Assembly: GCA_051861445.1 (NCBI GenBank)
Contig: JBHYCS010000014.1
Span: 1 to 64,000, forward strand
Direction of reading: 5' to 3'
DNA: 64,000 nucleotides
DNA from: Parasediminibacterium sp051861445
Lineage (GTDB): Bacteria; Bacteroidota; Bacteroidia; Chitinophagales; Chitinophagaceae
The translations under genes were made by a program, and so were the position numbers. Below, in pieces: positions 7,143 to 15,947 of the stretch; within the stretch, counting starts at the first letter, position 1; every line of letters starts with the position of its first letter. Below the pieces are notes generated by a model that saw nothing but the letters and a program-made list of their open reading frames with translations, was not told where the DNA came from and ran no database searches.

Positions 7143-9260
7143 ATGAAGGTATATTTTCTACTTTTTTTTTCTACAGTATTATTCTACAGTTGTTCTGATC
7201 AGCATATTGAAGATCAAGTTGCATTTACCAATACATTTTTGAAACCAAGGTTGAATACTGTTTTACTTGGTAATCAATCAAAAGAAGTTGAGAATACGTT
7301 GGTGCAGATAAGACATTTGGCTAAAAAAAATGATTATTTGCTGCTTCAATATTATAATATTCAACTCAATAGATCTGCCAGTTTAAAACAGTTTACAGAA
7401 TCTATTCAATACATTGATTCACTTGATTTTTTATACAATACAACCAATTCCTATTTTCAAAAGCAAGCAGAAATTTTATATATCAACGCTATAAGTTTAA
7501 AAGCAAGTATATTATTTTCTCAGAATAAGTTTTTAAAAGCCTACGAATTGTATTATAAAGTGATGGATTGGCATGAAACGCATCAAAATAATTTTGCTGC
7601 AAACTTCTTTTTCCACTCAATGGGTATGAATGCTTATCAACAAAAGTTGTACGAAAAATCTATAGAATACTTTAAAAAACAACTACAAATTATTCATACA
7701 ACACCTGAAACAGATACGCTTTTTAACGACCAATTCAAATATTATTATAAACAACAGAGTTTAAACAATATAGGTTTATGCTATACAAAAATGAATTTGC
7801 TAGATAGTGCTCAAGCGTATTATAACCAAGCTATTAATTACATTGTACTGGCAAAAAACCATGGAATAAGAAACTTTATATTAAAAAAAGACGATTTTAA
7901 TGCCTGCTATGCAGTTGTTTTAGGCAACTTGGCAAAAATTTATGGAAAAAGAGGCGATTTAGACAAAGCCATTGAAACCTACAAAAAATCGATTCATTAT
8001 ACACTTTTTGAACCTGTAGAAATGAATAATTTTCAAAGAGATACTATTGATGCAGGCTTATCTATTATTCAACTTTCACAAATTTATCTACAAAAAAAAG
8101 ATACCCTTAATTTTAAAAAAACGGTTGAAGACTTAAATAAAATAATTCCTCAAAACTTAAAAGGTCATGGATTTATTACCAATTCAGATTATGTACTCGG
8201 TAGCATGAAAGCAAATGCAACCTATTTTTCAATGATAAATGATAAAGACAAAGCAAATACCTATTTAAACCAATACATTGCTTACAGCGATAGCCTTGAA
8301 ATTGAACAGAAAGAAAGCAAACAAAAAAATGTAAGTGAGGCCATTGAAATAAAAACAAAAGAAGATGAAGTAAACAAGCTGAAGATAAATAACAAGTTTA
8401 ATTTTATTTATTTGGTTGGTGCTATCATCATCACCATTTTAATCAGCATTACTGCCATTATATTTTATAAATCGAACCAAAAAGAAAAAAGAAATAATGC
8501 ATTATTAAAGCAATTAAATAGTGAATTAAATCAACAGGAACAAGAAACTGCCTTTGCCTATGAACAAGCATTAGAAGCCAATAAAGAGAAAGATGAAATT
8601 TTGCAAATTGTAGCACACGACTTAAGAAACCCACTTACAGGAATTGCAACACTTGCCGATTTAATGCTGGAAGTAACCGACAATTTTGAGCAGGTTGAAT
8701 ATTTAAATTCTATATCGAATACTAGTAAAAGAGCAACGCAACTAGTAAACAATCTTGTAAATAAACAAAACCATAAATCAGAAACAATTTCGCTAGAAAA
8801 GCTGAGTTTAACAGCCATAATAAAACAAATCATTCCCTTATTTACCTTTAAATTATCGGAGAAAAAAATAACCCTACATACAGACCTGCCTACCGAAGAA
8901 ATGTATGCAATGGCACATTGGGGAAGATTAGAACGAATTATCGGGAATTTGCTACAAAATGCCGTTAAGTTTACCCATCATCACGGTGAAATACATATAA
9001 AATTGTACGCAATAGAATCAAAGGCATATATTCAAATACAAGATAATGGCATTGGTATGAGTGCTGATATGCTAAAAGCACTTGAAAACAACGAAAATGT
9101 AACTGTAAGAAAAGGCACAGATGGAGAAAAAAGTTATGGTTTGGGTATTCATATTTGTAAACAAATTGTAAAGTCGCTAAAAGGAAATTTACGAATACAA
9201 TCAACAGAAAACAAAGGAACAATCACAACAATAGAATTAATGAACACTACTATTTCATAA
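7143..9260 (+). CDS. TPR-containing sensor histidine kinase, lipoprotein-type N-terminus
   Basis: The N-terminus (MKVYFLLFFSTVLFYSCSDQ) is a signal peptide ending in a lipobox Cys. Residues about 40-410 are helical TPR-like repeats (sensor region), then one transmembrane helix at about 419-443 and a coiled-coil linker. The kinase core follows: H-box VAHDLRNPL with the phospho-His near 491, N-box IIGNLLQNAVKFT near 600, G1 DNGIGM near 635 and G2 YGLGIHIC near 662. It autophosphorylates and donates to a response regulator. The convergent LytTR gene, whose 3' end overlaps by 11 bp, is the obvious partner candidate. Confidence 0.92.
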   Translation: MKVYFLLFFSTVLFYSCSDQHIEDQVAFTNTFLKPRLNTVLLGNQSKEVENTLVQIRHLAKKNDYLLLQYYNIQLNRSASLKQFTESIQYIDSLDFLYNTTNSYFQKQAEILYINAISLKASILFSQNKFLKAYELYYKVMDWHETHQNNFAANFFFHSMGMNAYQQKLYEKSIEYFKKQLQIIHTTPETDTLFNDQFKYYYKQQSLNNIGLCYTKMNLLDSAQAYYNQAINYIVLAKNHGIRNFILKKDDFNACYAVVLGNLAKIYGKRGDLDKAIETYKKSIHYTLFEPVEMNNFQRDTIDAGLSIIQLSQIYLQKKDTLNFKKTVEDLNKIIPQNLKGHGFITNSDYVLGSMKANATYFSMINDKDKANTYLNQYIAYSDSLEIEQKESKQKNVSEAIEIKTKEDEVNKLKINNKFNFIYLVGAIIITILISITAIIFYKSNQKEKRNNALLKQLNSELNQQEQETAFAYEQALEANKEKDEILQIVAHDLRNPLTGIATLADLMLEVTDNFEQVEYLNSISNTSKRATQLVNNLVNKQNHKSETISLEKLSLTAIIKQIIPLFTFKLSEKKITLHTDLPTEEMYAMAHWGRLERIIGNLLQNAVKFTHHHGEIHIKLYAIESKAYIQIQDNGIGMSADMLKALENNENVTVRKGTDGEKSYGLGIHICKQIVKSLKGNLRIQSTENKGTITTIELMNTTIS

Positions 9261-10005
9261 TATTCAGCTCATTTTTCAATGCAAGCATATGGCTTTCGCT
9301 TACAAAGTATTTGTTGCCATTTTCCATAGTTACTATGTCTCCCTGCAATTCGATAACAAAATCTATATTTACGCATTCACTCCTATTGATTTGGATAAAT
9401 TTATTTCTAAACGATTCTGGTACTATATGTTTTATTGTATTTTGTAATGAGCTACGTATAAAACAATCGGCAGTATCATTTACCAATTCTAGTGCTGTAT
9501 ACTTTTGATCGGATTTGAGGCAAAAAACATTTTTCCAAAATATCTTCACGTATTTTTTTCCTCTTTTTATAAAAAATGATTCTGTAGTTAATGGTGCTTG
9601 ATTTGTTGCTATTTGTTTTTTTTCAATAAAGTTTTCGAAAGCATTTTGAATAGCAATGTATAACGTATTTCTGTTGGTAGGTTTGGTTAAATATGCCGAT
9701 GGATTTGCTTGTACAGCTTCATTAATATGATGACTATCATAACTAGCGGTAATAAAAATAAAGGGTTTTTGAAGCGTATTTCTTATTAGTTTTCCTAAAG
9801 AAATGCCGCTATTAATACCATCTAAGTGAATGTCTAATAAAGCGATATCAAATTCAATAGCATGAATTACATCTATTGCTTCTGCCAAATTTTTTGCTAT
9901 TGCAACCACCTCAAATCCTAAAGAATTCAACAAGCCTTTGAGCGATAAAACCCAAGTTTCTTCATCTTCTACAATAACAATTTTTATTTTATCCTCATTC
10001 AACAT
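9250..10005 (-). CDS. LytTR-family response regulator
   Basis: The N-terminal receiver domain (1-125) has the acidic pair VEDEE, phosphoacceptor Asp in ALLDIHLDG (near residue 57), Thr in FITAS and Lys in YLTKPTN. The C-terminal LytTR DNA-binding domain (about 145-250) includes RGKKYVKIFWKNVFCL and FIQINRSECVN. LytTR proteins bind pairs of direct repeats about 21-22 bp apart; such repeats lie just upstream of this gene at 10066-10119. It converges on and overlaps the kinase gene, suggesting one signalling system despite opposite strands. Confidence 0.93.
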   Translation of the reverse strand: MLNEDKIKIVIVEDEETWVLSLKGLLNSLGFEVVAIAKNLAEAIDVIHAIEFDIALLDIHLDGINSGISLGKLIRNTLQKPFIFITASYDSHHINEAVQANPSAYLTKPTNRNTLYIAIQNAFENFIEKKQIATNQAPLTTESFFIKRGKKYVKIFWKNVFCLKSDQKYTALELVNDTADCFIRSSLQNTIKHIVPESFRNKFIQINRSECVNIDFVIELQGDIVTMENGNKYFVSESHMLALKNELNIMK

Positions 10006-10065
10006 ATATATATCAATATAAATGCACTACTAGCAATTTTTTAAAGTCGAAATTAAAAACTCGAA

Positions 10066-10119
10066 GACAAACTTTTCGATTCTGTAGACAAATAAAAGCC
10101 GTTTCATGGACAAATAAAA
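10066..10119. promoter_or_regulatory. Direct repeats GACAAA... at 21-22 bp spacing (candidate LytTR sites)
   Basis: GACAAACTTTT at 10066, GACAAATAAAA at 10087 and an identical GACAAATAAAA at 10109. The period of about two helical turns matches how LytTR dimers contact DNA. The site lies in the divergent region between the LytTR gene and the secreted protein gene at 10198, so it could control either. Binding is inference. Confidence 0.5.
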
Positions 10120-10197
10120 ATGTGATTTTCTGCATCTCAATAAGTTGCAACAAACTTGATATAATTATTCTAAATCAAACCTTCAAACAACCATTCA

Positions 10198-13100
10198 ATG
10201 AAAAAACAATTACACGTAAAGTTTTTGTTACTGCTAATTGCAATTATTGTTTATTCAATGAATACGTTATCGGCACAGGTTGCGTATTCTCATTCATTTT
10301 CATCAGGTGCAATATCTGGTAACGATTACAATCAAACCCCTGATGTTTTAGCTACAGGTTTATCTGTTAGTAGCAACCAATGGAGCGGCGGCAGCAATAC
10401 CCCTGGTTTAAGTAACTGTAGTGGCAATCAAAATTTAAACATTGGTGTACCTAGAGCAGGTGCATCAAGATCGCTTACGCTTACCGTAAACGTTGCCACT
10501 ACTTACACTTTAAATCTTACTGGTATTGCTACAAAATTCATCAGTGGAATCGACAATGGCACATTTAATATCACAGTAAATGGAAATAGTTATTACAGTA
10601 GTGCTTCTGTTTTAAATACATGCCCTGGTGTTACCGTTACACAAAATACACCACTTGCCTTAACTGGAACAGTTACCATTGTAATTACTACTACAAATAG
10701 TGGCTCTGCTGCAAGTAGCTTTAGCATTGATGATTTTATTATTAATGGAACTTTAACTTCTAGTGCTGCCTATTATCAATCTTTTAGTACAGGTGCTGTA
10801 TCTGGTAACGATTATAACCAAACCCCTGATGTTTTAGCTACAGGCTTATCTGTAAGTAGCAACCAATGGAGTGGCGGCAGCAATACCCCTGGTTTAAGTA
10901 ACTGTAGTGGCAATCAAAATTTAAACATTGGTGTACCTAGAGCAGGTGCATCAAGATCGCTTACGCTTACCGTAAACGTTGCCACTACTTACACTTTAAA
11001 TCTTACTGGTATTGCTACAAAATTCATCAGTGGAATCGACAATGGCACATTTAATATCACAGTAAATGGAAATAGTTATTACAGTAGTGCTTCTGTTTTA
11101 AATACATGCCCTGGTGTTACCGTTACACAAAATACACCACTTACCTTAACCGGAACTGTAACTATTGTAATAACTGCAACAAATAGTGGCTCTGCTGCCA
11201 ATAGTTTTAGTGTGGATGATTTTATTATCAATGGAAAACTAATTAAAAACACAACTGGTAATGCATTGAATTTTGATGGAAATAACGATTATATTGAATT
11301 AGGAAACGTTATGCCTTCAACTTATACAAAGGAAGCTTGGATAAAAGTATCAGGCACTAGCGTATTAAACAATATCATTGGTGGCGGCGATAATAGTACC
11401 TTATATGGCCGTCATACACTTTGGATTCCTTCAAGCAAATTATCAGCCGGACATAATGGAACTTGGAACGCCGTAGAAGATCCAGCTACATTAGATTTAA
11501 ATAAATGGTATCATGTAGCTGTTACATACGATGCTACTACAACTACCATGAAATTGTATAAAAATGGAACTTTAGTATCTACAAATACTTCTGTTGTACC
11601 GTTTACTGGCACTGCTAAAAGCTTTATCGGCAACTTTATTGGAAGTTCTACAACGGCCGAATTTAGTGGAAGTTTAGATGAAGTAAGAATATGGAATGTT
11701 GTTCGTACACAATCAGAAATACAAACAAGTATGTTTGATACTATTTCTGGTAACCCAACAAGTTTAGTAGCTTATTACAATTTCAACCAAGGAATAGCAA
11801 ATGGATCTAACACCGGTGTTTCTACATTAACCGATAAAACCGCTAATGCCAACAACGGAACTTTATTGAATTTTTCTTTAACAGGAAATACTAGCAACTG
11901 GATTAACAGTACTACTTGGAATAATTGGGTTGGTACAACTGACAACGATTATGCAACAGCTACCAACTGGATGTTAGGAACCGTTCCTACATCTGTTGAT
12001 AATATCGTTATTCCTACAGGAGCAAATAATTTACCTATAAATGTATCTTCTAACCAAACTGCATTTAGTGGATATTTACAAAATGGTACAACACTAACTT
12101 TAAATAAAACATTTACCATTGCAGGGAACTTCATCAATAATGGAAAAATTGTTGTAACACCTAATGGATTTCTTATTAGTGCTGCTGCAGTAAGCAATGT
12201 TACCCTTCAAAAAAGCATTATCGGTCAACGTGGATGGAGAATGTTTGCTTATCCATTTACCACTACTCAAACTTTTAGTAGCCTTGCTTCTACCAATGGC
12301 ATTGCAATTAGTACAACAGCAAGTGGAGCAAGTGGCTTAACCGATGTTCGTAGCTTTACCAATGGTACAACCAATGGTTGGAACAATGTATCTGCTTCTT
12401 CTACCACTGCTAATACACCGTTTGCTTTGTTTATTCGTGGTTTGGCTAGTGAGGTAACTGGATTAAACTATAATGCTGGTCCTTCTGCATTTACTTTTAA
12501 TTTGAATGGTACGCTCAATGCTAGTCCATTTAGTATAACACCATCAGCTAGTAATTTTACTTTGGTAGGTAATCCATTTGCTGCTCCTGTAAATAGTAGT
12601 GCGTTAACCAATGGAACAGGTAAAAGCTATTATGTGTATCAAATTAGTCAAGGTGGTAACACAACTGCTCAACGTACCAAAGCTGGTGCTTGGAGTACGG
12701 TATTGAGTTCTTCTGCCACCACTCCTATTCCTACATTGGGTGTAATTGCTTATCAAGCAGGTAGTGCTAGTAGTTATACTGTTTCTACGAGTGATATCAA
12801 TACTTCCAATGCTGCTACTACTGGTTTATTTAGCACAGAAGAAGCGATTGAACATTTAGAATTACGTGTATTGCAAAATGGAATGCAGCTAGATAATCTA
12901 TTTGTTCGTCAAGATGCTGCTAGTAGTGAAAAAGGAACTGATGGTAAAGATTTACAAAAGCTAGCCAATGAAGGGTTGAATGTATATACCATTGCAAAAG
13001 AAGACAATACAAAACTAGCAGTAGATGCTAGAAACTTGATTGGAACAACAACTATTCCTTTGGGTGTTGTAGGTGCTGTGGGTAACTATCAATTACAAGT

Positions 13101-13536
13101 AGCGAATTTGAATATAGAAGGAGTAAATGTATCGTTGAAAGATGCATTTACTGGTACAACAACTACTTTAAAAGCAAATAGCAACTATGAGTTTGCTATT
13201 ACCACAGATGCAGCTAGTAAAGGAGAAAATAGATTTGAATTGGTATTGAATAAAGTAGCCAATAACATAGCAGGTATAGATGTTACCAATGCTGGTAAAA
13301 TGACTGCCAAATTATTAAATGGCAACATCAACAAAAGTAGTGTTGCTCAGTTAGAGATTACAGATGCTGCTGGCAAAGTAGAAATTCGTGTAACCGATAT
13401 GACTGGTAGATTGTTGCACACACAAAGTGGACAAAATGGAAGAAATAGCATTCAACTGGGAAGAAAAGCAGGTGTGCAATTGATTACAATTACTGATGGC
13501 ACAACCACTATCAACCAAAAAATGGTGAAACAATAG
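10198..13536 (+). CDS. T9SS-secreted protein with duplicated module and LamG-like domain (1112 aa)
   Basis: Signal peptide at residues 1-26 (KFLLLLIAIIVYSMNTLSAQ). Two nearly identical 155-residue beta-rich modules follow (about 30-184 and 192-346; period 162 residues), then a LamG/concanavalin-like domain (about 355-520; ALNFDGNNDYIELGN, WYHVAVTYD, GSLDEVRIWNVVR). After that come long Thr/Ser/Asn-rich beta repeats and a C-terminal sorting domain (last 75 residues; VTDMTGRLL, NQKMVKQ end) that directs export by the type IX system. Likely an extracellular or surface adhesin or carbohydrate-binding protein; no catalytic motif seen. The LytTR-like repeats upstream suggest regulation by the neighbouring system. 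Confidence 0.9.
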   Translation: MKKQLHVKFLLLLIAIIVYSMNTLSAQVAYSHSFSSGAISGNDYNQTPDVLATGLSVSSNQWSGGSNTPGLSNCSGNQNLNIGVPRAGASRSLTLTVNVATTYTLNLTGIATKFISGIDNGTFNITVNGNSYYSSASVLNTCPGVTVTQNTPLALTGTVTIVITTTNSGSAASSFSIDDFIINGTLTSSAAYYQSFSTGAVSGNDYNQTPDVLATGLSVSSNQWSGGSNTPGLSNCSGNQNLNIGVPRAGASRSLTLTVNVATTYTLNLTGIATKFISGIDNGTFNITVNGNSYYSSASVLNTCPGVTVTQNTPLTLTGTVTIVITATNSGSAANSFSVDDFIINGKLIKNTTGNALNFDGNNDYIELGNVMPSTYTKEAWIKVSGTSVLNNIIGGGDNSTLYGRHTLWIPSSKLSAGHNGTWNAVEDPATLDLNKWYHVAVTYDATTTTMKLYKNGTLVSTNTSVVPFTGTAKSFIGNFIGSSTTAEFSGSLDEVRIWNVVRTQSEIQTSMFDTISGNPTSLVAYYNFNQGIANGSNTGVSTLTDKTANANNGTLLNFSLTGNTSNWINSTTWNNWVGTTDNDYATATNWMLGTVPTSVDNIVIPTGANNLPINVSSNQTAFSGYLQNGTTLTLNKTFTIAGNFINNGKIVVTPNGFLISAAAVSNVTLQKSIIGQRGWRMFAYPFTTTQTFSSLASTNGIAISTTASGASGLTDVRSFTNGTTNGWNNVSASSTTANTPFALFIRGLASEVTGLNYNAGPSAFTFNLNGTLNASPFSITPSASNFTLVGNPFAAPVNSSALTNGTGKSYYVYQISQGGNTTAQRTKAGAWSTVLSSSATTPIPTLGVIAYQAGSASSYTVSTSDINTSNAATTGLFSTEEAIEHLELRVLQNGMQLDNLFVRQDAASSEKGTDGKDLQKLANEGLNVYTIAKEDNTKLAVDARNLIGTTTIPLGVVGAVGNYQLQVANLNIEGVNVSLKDAFTGTTTTLKANSNYEFAITTDAASKGENRFELVLNKVANNIAGIDVTNAGKMTAKLLNGNINKSSVAQLEITDAAGKVEIRVTDMTGRLLHTQSGQNGRNSIQLGRKAGVQLITITDGTTTINQKMVKQ
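10285..11236 (+). repeat. Tandem 486-bp internal duplication in the T9SS protein gene
   Basis: Unit 1 spans 10285-10750 and unit 2 spans 10771-11236, with a 486-bp period. Bases 10387-10656 and 10873-11142 (270 bp) are identical, while the unit edges have diverged. This points to recent duplication or gene conversion of the middle part. Confidence 0.9.
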
Positions 13537-13581
13537 TCACTGAATCAACCAATTATTTAACAACAATCAATTCAAATCAAA

Positions 13582-13770
13582 ATGAAACAAATCATAAAAT
13601 CAGCGTTAATTTTTTCTGCCATCTTATTCGTAGCTATTACAACAGTTAAAGCAGATATTGGTGATGCAGGTGGTGATGTAGATTTACCGATTGATGGTGG
13701 TTTATCACTTTTAGTTGCTGCTGGTGTGGGTTATGGTGCTAAGAAGTTGAAAGATAGTAGGAAAAAATAA
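13582..13770 (+). CDS. Small PID-CTERM-like sorted protein (62 aa)
   Basis: A signal peptide (residues 1-25, ending VKA), a short Gly/Asp segment, then LPIDGG followed by a hydrophobic stretch (LSLLVAAGVGYG) and a basic tail (KKLKDSRKK). This tripartite motif-helix-basic end matches the Bacteroidota PID-CTERM sorting signal, thought to be cut and processed by an exosortase-like enzyme. Almost nothing is left between the two signals, so the mature product would be a peptide of about ten residues. It begins 45 bp after the T9SS protein gene and ends at a strong terminator, so the two are probably co-transcribed. Confidence 0.75.
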   Translation: MKQIIKSALIFSAILFVAITTVKADIGDAGGDVDLPIDGGLSLLVAAGVGYGAKKLKDSRKK

Positions 13771-13800
13771 TATAAAATAACATCTTTCTTAAAATATAAG

Positions 13801-13824
13801 CTGCCCAGAAATGGGCAGTTTTTG
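13801..13824 (+). terminator. Intrinsic terminator
   Basis: A 7-bp stem CTGCCCA / TGGGCAG with a GAAA tetraloop and a following T run, 30 bp after the PID-CTERM-like gene. Confidence 0.85.
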
Positions 13825-14200
13825 TATACATGTATATTGATTAAGTTGATGATAATTTTAGTTGTCGAAAGTGTTGGTAAAGCATCATTTGAACGAATTG
13901 TTTACGTGATAAGTTTATTTATGCTACGTTGATACAGGTATCAAGGCCATGAAAATTTTTTGATGTCTATTCTACAATAAATCCTTGCAAAAAATCTGCA
14001 TTTACCCACTTCAAAGATGCCCTCCACCCTAGGTAAGTGGGGGTAGCCACTTAAAAGGTAGGCTGTCGTAGCTTTTTCTTCGTCGGTCTAGTTTGTCAGT
14101 GGGGGTAGACACATTAAAACCGGGTTGGCCCGGTTTTGATGTACTCCATCCTTGTTTGTAAGTGGGTAATCGCAGTTTTGCAGTGGTGTGCTGCAGTATT
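13825..14200. other. Intergenic region with hairpins and repeated GTGGG motifs
   Basis: No supported gene; a 68-codon minus-strand frame at 14029-14235 overlaps the next gene and looks spurious. Visible structure: an inverted repeat TAAGTGG / CCACTTA at 14034-14053, a strong hairpin AAAACCGGG / CCCGGTTTT at 14116-14137 that could terminate the minus-strand gene, and repeats of AGTGGGGGTAG at 14036 and 14098. Confidence 0.5.
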
Positions 14201-14686
14201 TTAGCCGTTAGATGCGGTATTATCGCTACTACCACCGCTTACCGTAAAGCGTTGTTTCAGTTGGTTATAAATGCTGTCTGCACCTGGCAAACCTGCATCG
14301 GCAGCAGAGGCAAATAGCTTGTAAGCCACCAAGCTGCTTACATAGGCTTCGCTACCTGCAAGCATTTGTGTGTCTTTTAATTTGTCGTACAACTGCCCTA
14401 CTAGCTGCACTAGTTCGTCTAGCTGTTCAAACAGTTCTAAATCTTTACCAATTTCTGTGGCGTTAATGTAGCTTGGCAAAATACCCGTATTATTGTTGAT
14501 AGCGGTGAGTGCATCTTCTACAAACACTTTGTTGTTTACGTCAATTTTAGGAATTGCTTTTCGTTCAGCACTCGTAAGTCCCAATAAAAAAGGGAGCTGT
14601 GTATTTACCGTAGCAATAGCGGTTTTAATAGCTGTAATAGCTGCAGGGGTAAGCGTAACGCTTAATCTGTTGGAAGTAATTGCCAT
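14201..14686 (-). CDS. Hypothetical protein (161 aa), helical
   Basis: Function not recognised. It is Ala/Leu-rich and helical, without a signal peptide or membrane span. Recognisable stretches are AITSNRLSVTLTPAAITAIK, LPFLLGLTSAERKAIPKIDV and YINATEIGKDLELFEQLDEL. It ends in a disordered SGGSSDNTASNG tail. Related-looking unnamed proteins are common in this phylum. The gene shares a hairpin leader motif with the next gene upstream at 14807-15895, so the two may be co-regulated. Confidence 0.75.
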   Translation of the reverse strand: MAITSNRLSVTLTPAAITAIKTAIATVNTQLPFLLGLTSAERKAIPKIDVNNKVFVEDALTAINNNTGILPSYINATEIGKDLELFEQLDELVQLVGQLYDKLKDTQMLAGSEAYVSSLVAYKLFASAADAGLPGADSIYNQLKQRFTVSGGSSDNTASNG

Positions 14687-14708
14687 AATGGTTGGTTGTT
14701 TATCAATT

Positions 14709-14750
14709 GCCTACTCTGTTTTGATAACCCGCTTTTCGGCGTTTGGCGGG
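14709..14750 (-). promoter_or_regulatory. Hairpin leader element, copy A
   Basis: On the coding strand: stem CCCGC / GCGGG closing a loop with GCCGAAAA, then a spacer and GAGTAGGC, starting 23 bases before the ATG at 14686. The same order occurs before the gene at 15895. A second stem TTATCAA / TTGATAA flanks the GGC, and the loop GCC could pair with it, as in a pseudoknot or kissing loop. Candidate structured 5'-UTR element. Confidence 0.5.
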
Positions 14751-14806
14751 GGAAAGATTTAAAAGTGGCGTAGCTGATGGGCTAAGCAGTACAATGAAAC
14801 TGTCTA

Positions 14807-15895
14807 TTAATTAACTTTATTTACCTTCTGAATTATTAACGATGGAGCAAAACCTAACGAAAGTGTAAATGGTGTATTTTGAATTGCCTTAGAAGAACTC
14901 CATAAAGGACCTGATAAGTTTAAATTTATTATGTTATTAATAATTAATCCAGCCTGCAACTTGATTAAGCTAAAGTCTCGGATTCGTAAATCTTTATAAC
15001 TATTGTTATTACCGAATGAGTAATAATATGGTATTTCGAAGGTAATCTTTGTAGCTTGTTCATTATTACTTGCCACGTCGAAATGAAATACGACACCAGT
15101 TTGATTTGTATATAATATTGTACTCGAAGAAAAGTCTGTTTTACCTGTTGTATCACTAATACTTGGATTTAACCCATTATTCATTTGCCCAAAAATTCCA
15201 AAATGAAATTGCTCATTTCGGCTCCTGTAGAAGTAAATTGGTAAAGTAAAATCTAGATTAATAGTACCACCAGCAGTTACTAATTTTTGTAAGCTTGTTT
15301 TTATAGCATTATTTTTTGTTGTATCACCAGTTGTTTTGAAAGACCCACCTAATCCAAGTTTAACTGGACCAAATAAATAAGAACCAAACTCGGCATTAAT
15401 AAAATTCTCAGATGCCCCTATATTTTGAATATTTGCACTTTGTAAGAAATCCAAATATTTCTGCTGATACAAATAATTATTTAATGAGTCAATATTATAG
15501 TTACCAATTTTAAAAAGGTTAAATGAGGTATTCTTATATTTAGAAAGAAAAGCGATACTATTATTTGTTTTTAATTTATCAATTGTATCTGACAATTTTC
15601 GTTGTTCAGCTGTATCATTTGAAAATTTCAAAGCTTCTTTATATGTTCCTATTTCCGATCTTTTCCATTTTTCAAACAACTCTGAATCCGTAAACTTAAT
15701 TCCCACTAATTGAGGGAATAATCCCTTTACTGCTTTTATTGAATCGGCTGTCGAAGAATTCGTTGTAAAAATTTTATTATTAGTTGAGGAAACAACTTTC
15801 GTGTTTTGGTTTTTGGTTTTAAGTCCAAAGGTTTGAGCTTGACTTAAACTTGATAACAATAAAAAGTACATCAAGAGTAATTTTATTTTTTTCAT
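14807..15895 (-). CDS. Hypothetical secreted/outer-membrane protein (362 aa)
   Basis: Signal peptide (MKKIKLLLMYFLLLSSLSQA, cleavage before QTFG). The middle is helical and charged (about 45-130). The rest is alternating beta-strand sequence (LGLGGSFKT, INLDFTLPIYFYRS, FHFGIFGQMN, ITFEIPYYYSFG) ending in LSLGFAPSLIIQ, consistent with an outer-membrane beta-barrel. No named family recognised. A shared hairpin leader and 22-bp direct repeats lie directly upstream, suggesting regulated expression. Confidence 0.75.
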   Translation of the reverse strand: MKKIKLLLMYFLLLSSLSQAQTFGLKTKNQNTKVVSSTNNKIFTTNSSTADSIKAVKGLFPQLVGIKFTDSELFEKWKRSEIGTYKEALKFSNDTAEQRKLSDTIDKLKTNNSIAFLSKYKNTSFNLFKIGNYNIDSLNNYLYQQKYLDFLQSANIQNIGASENFINAEFGSYLFGPVKLGLGGSFKTTGDTTKNNAIKTSLQKLVTAGGTINLDFTLPIYFYRSRNEQFHFGIFGQMNNGLNPSISDTTGKTDFSSSTILYTNQTGVVFHFDVASNNEQATKITFEIPYYYSFGNNNSYKDLRIRDFSLIKLQAGLIINNIINLNLSGPLWSSSKAIQNTPFTLSLGFAPSLIIQKVNKVN

Positions 15896-15912
15896 AAACA
15901 GTTAGTTTTTTC

Positions 15913-15947
15913 GCCTACTCTAGTATCCCGTTTTCGGCTAACCCGGG
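15913..15947 (-). promoter_or_regulatory. Hairpin leader element, copy B
   Basis: On the coding strand: CCCG, a loop ending GCCGAAAA, CGGG, a short spacer and GAGTAGGC, 18 bases before the ATG at 15895. Compared with copy A the stem is one pair shorter and the loop 5' half differs, but GCCGAAAA and GAGTAGGC are conserved. Confidence 0.5.

Noticed and set aside
14029..14235. 68-codon minus-strand ORF
   Set aside because: Overlaps the end of the 161-aa gene and spans hairpin sequences; no protein-like features.
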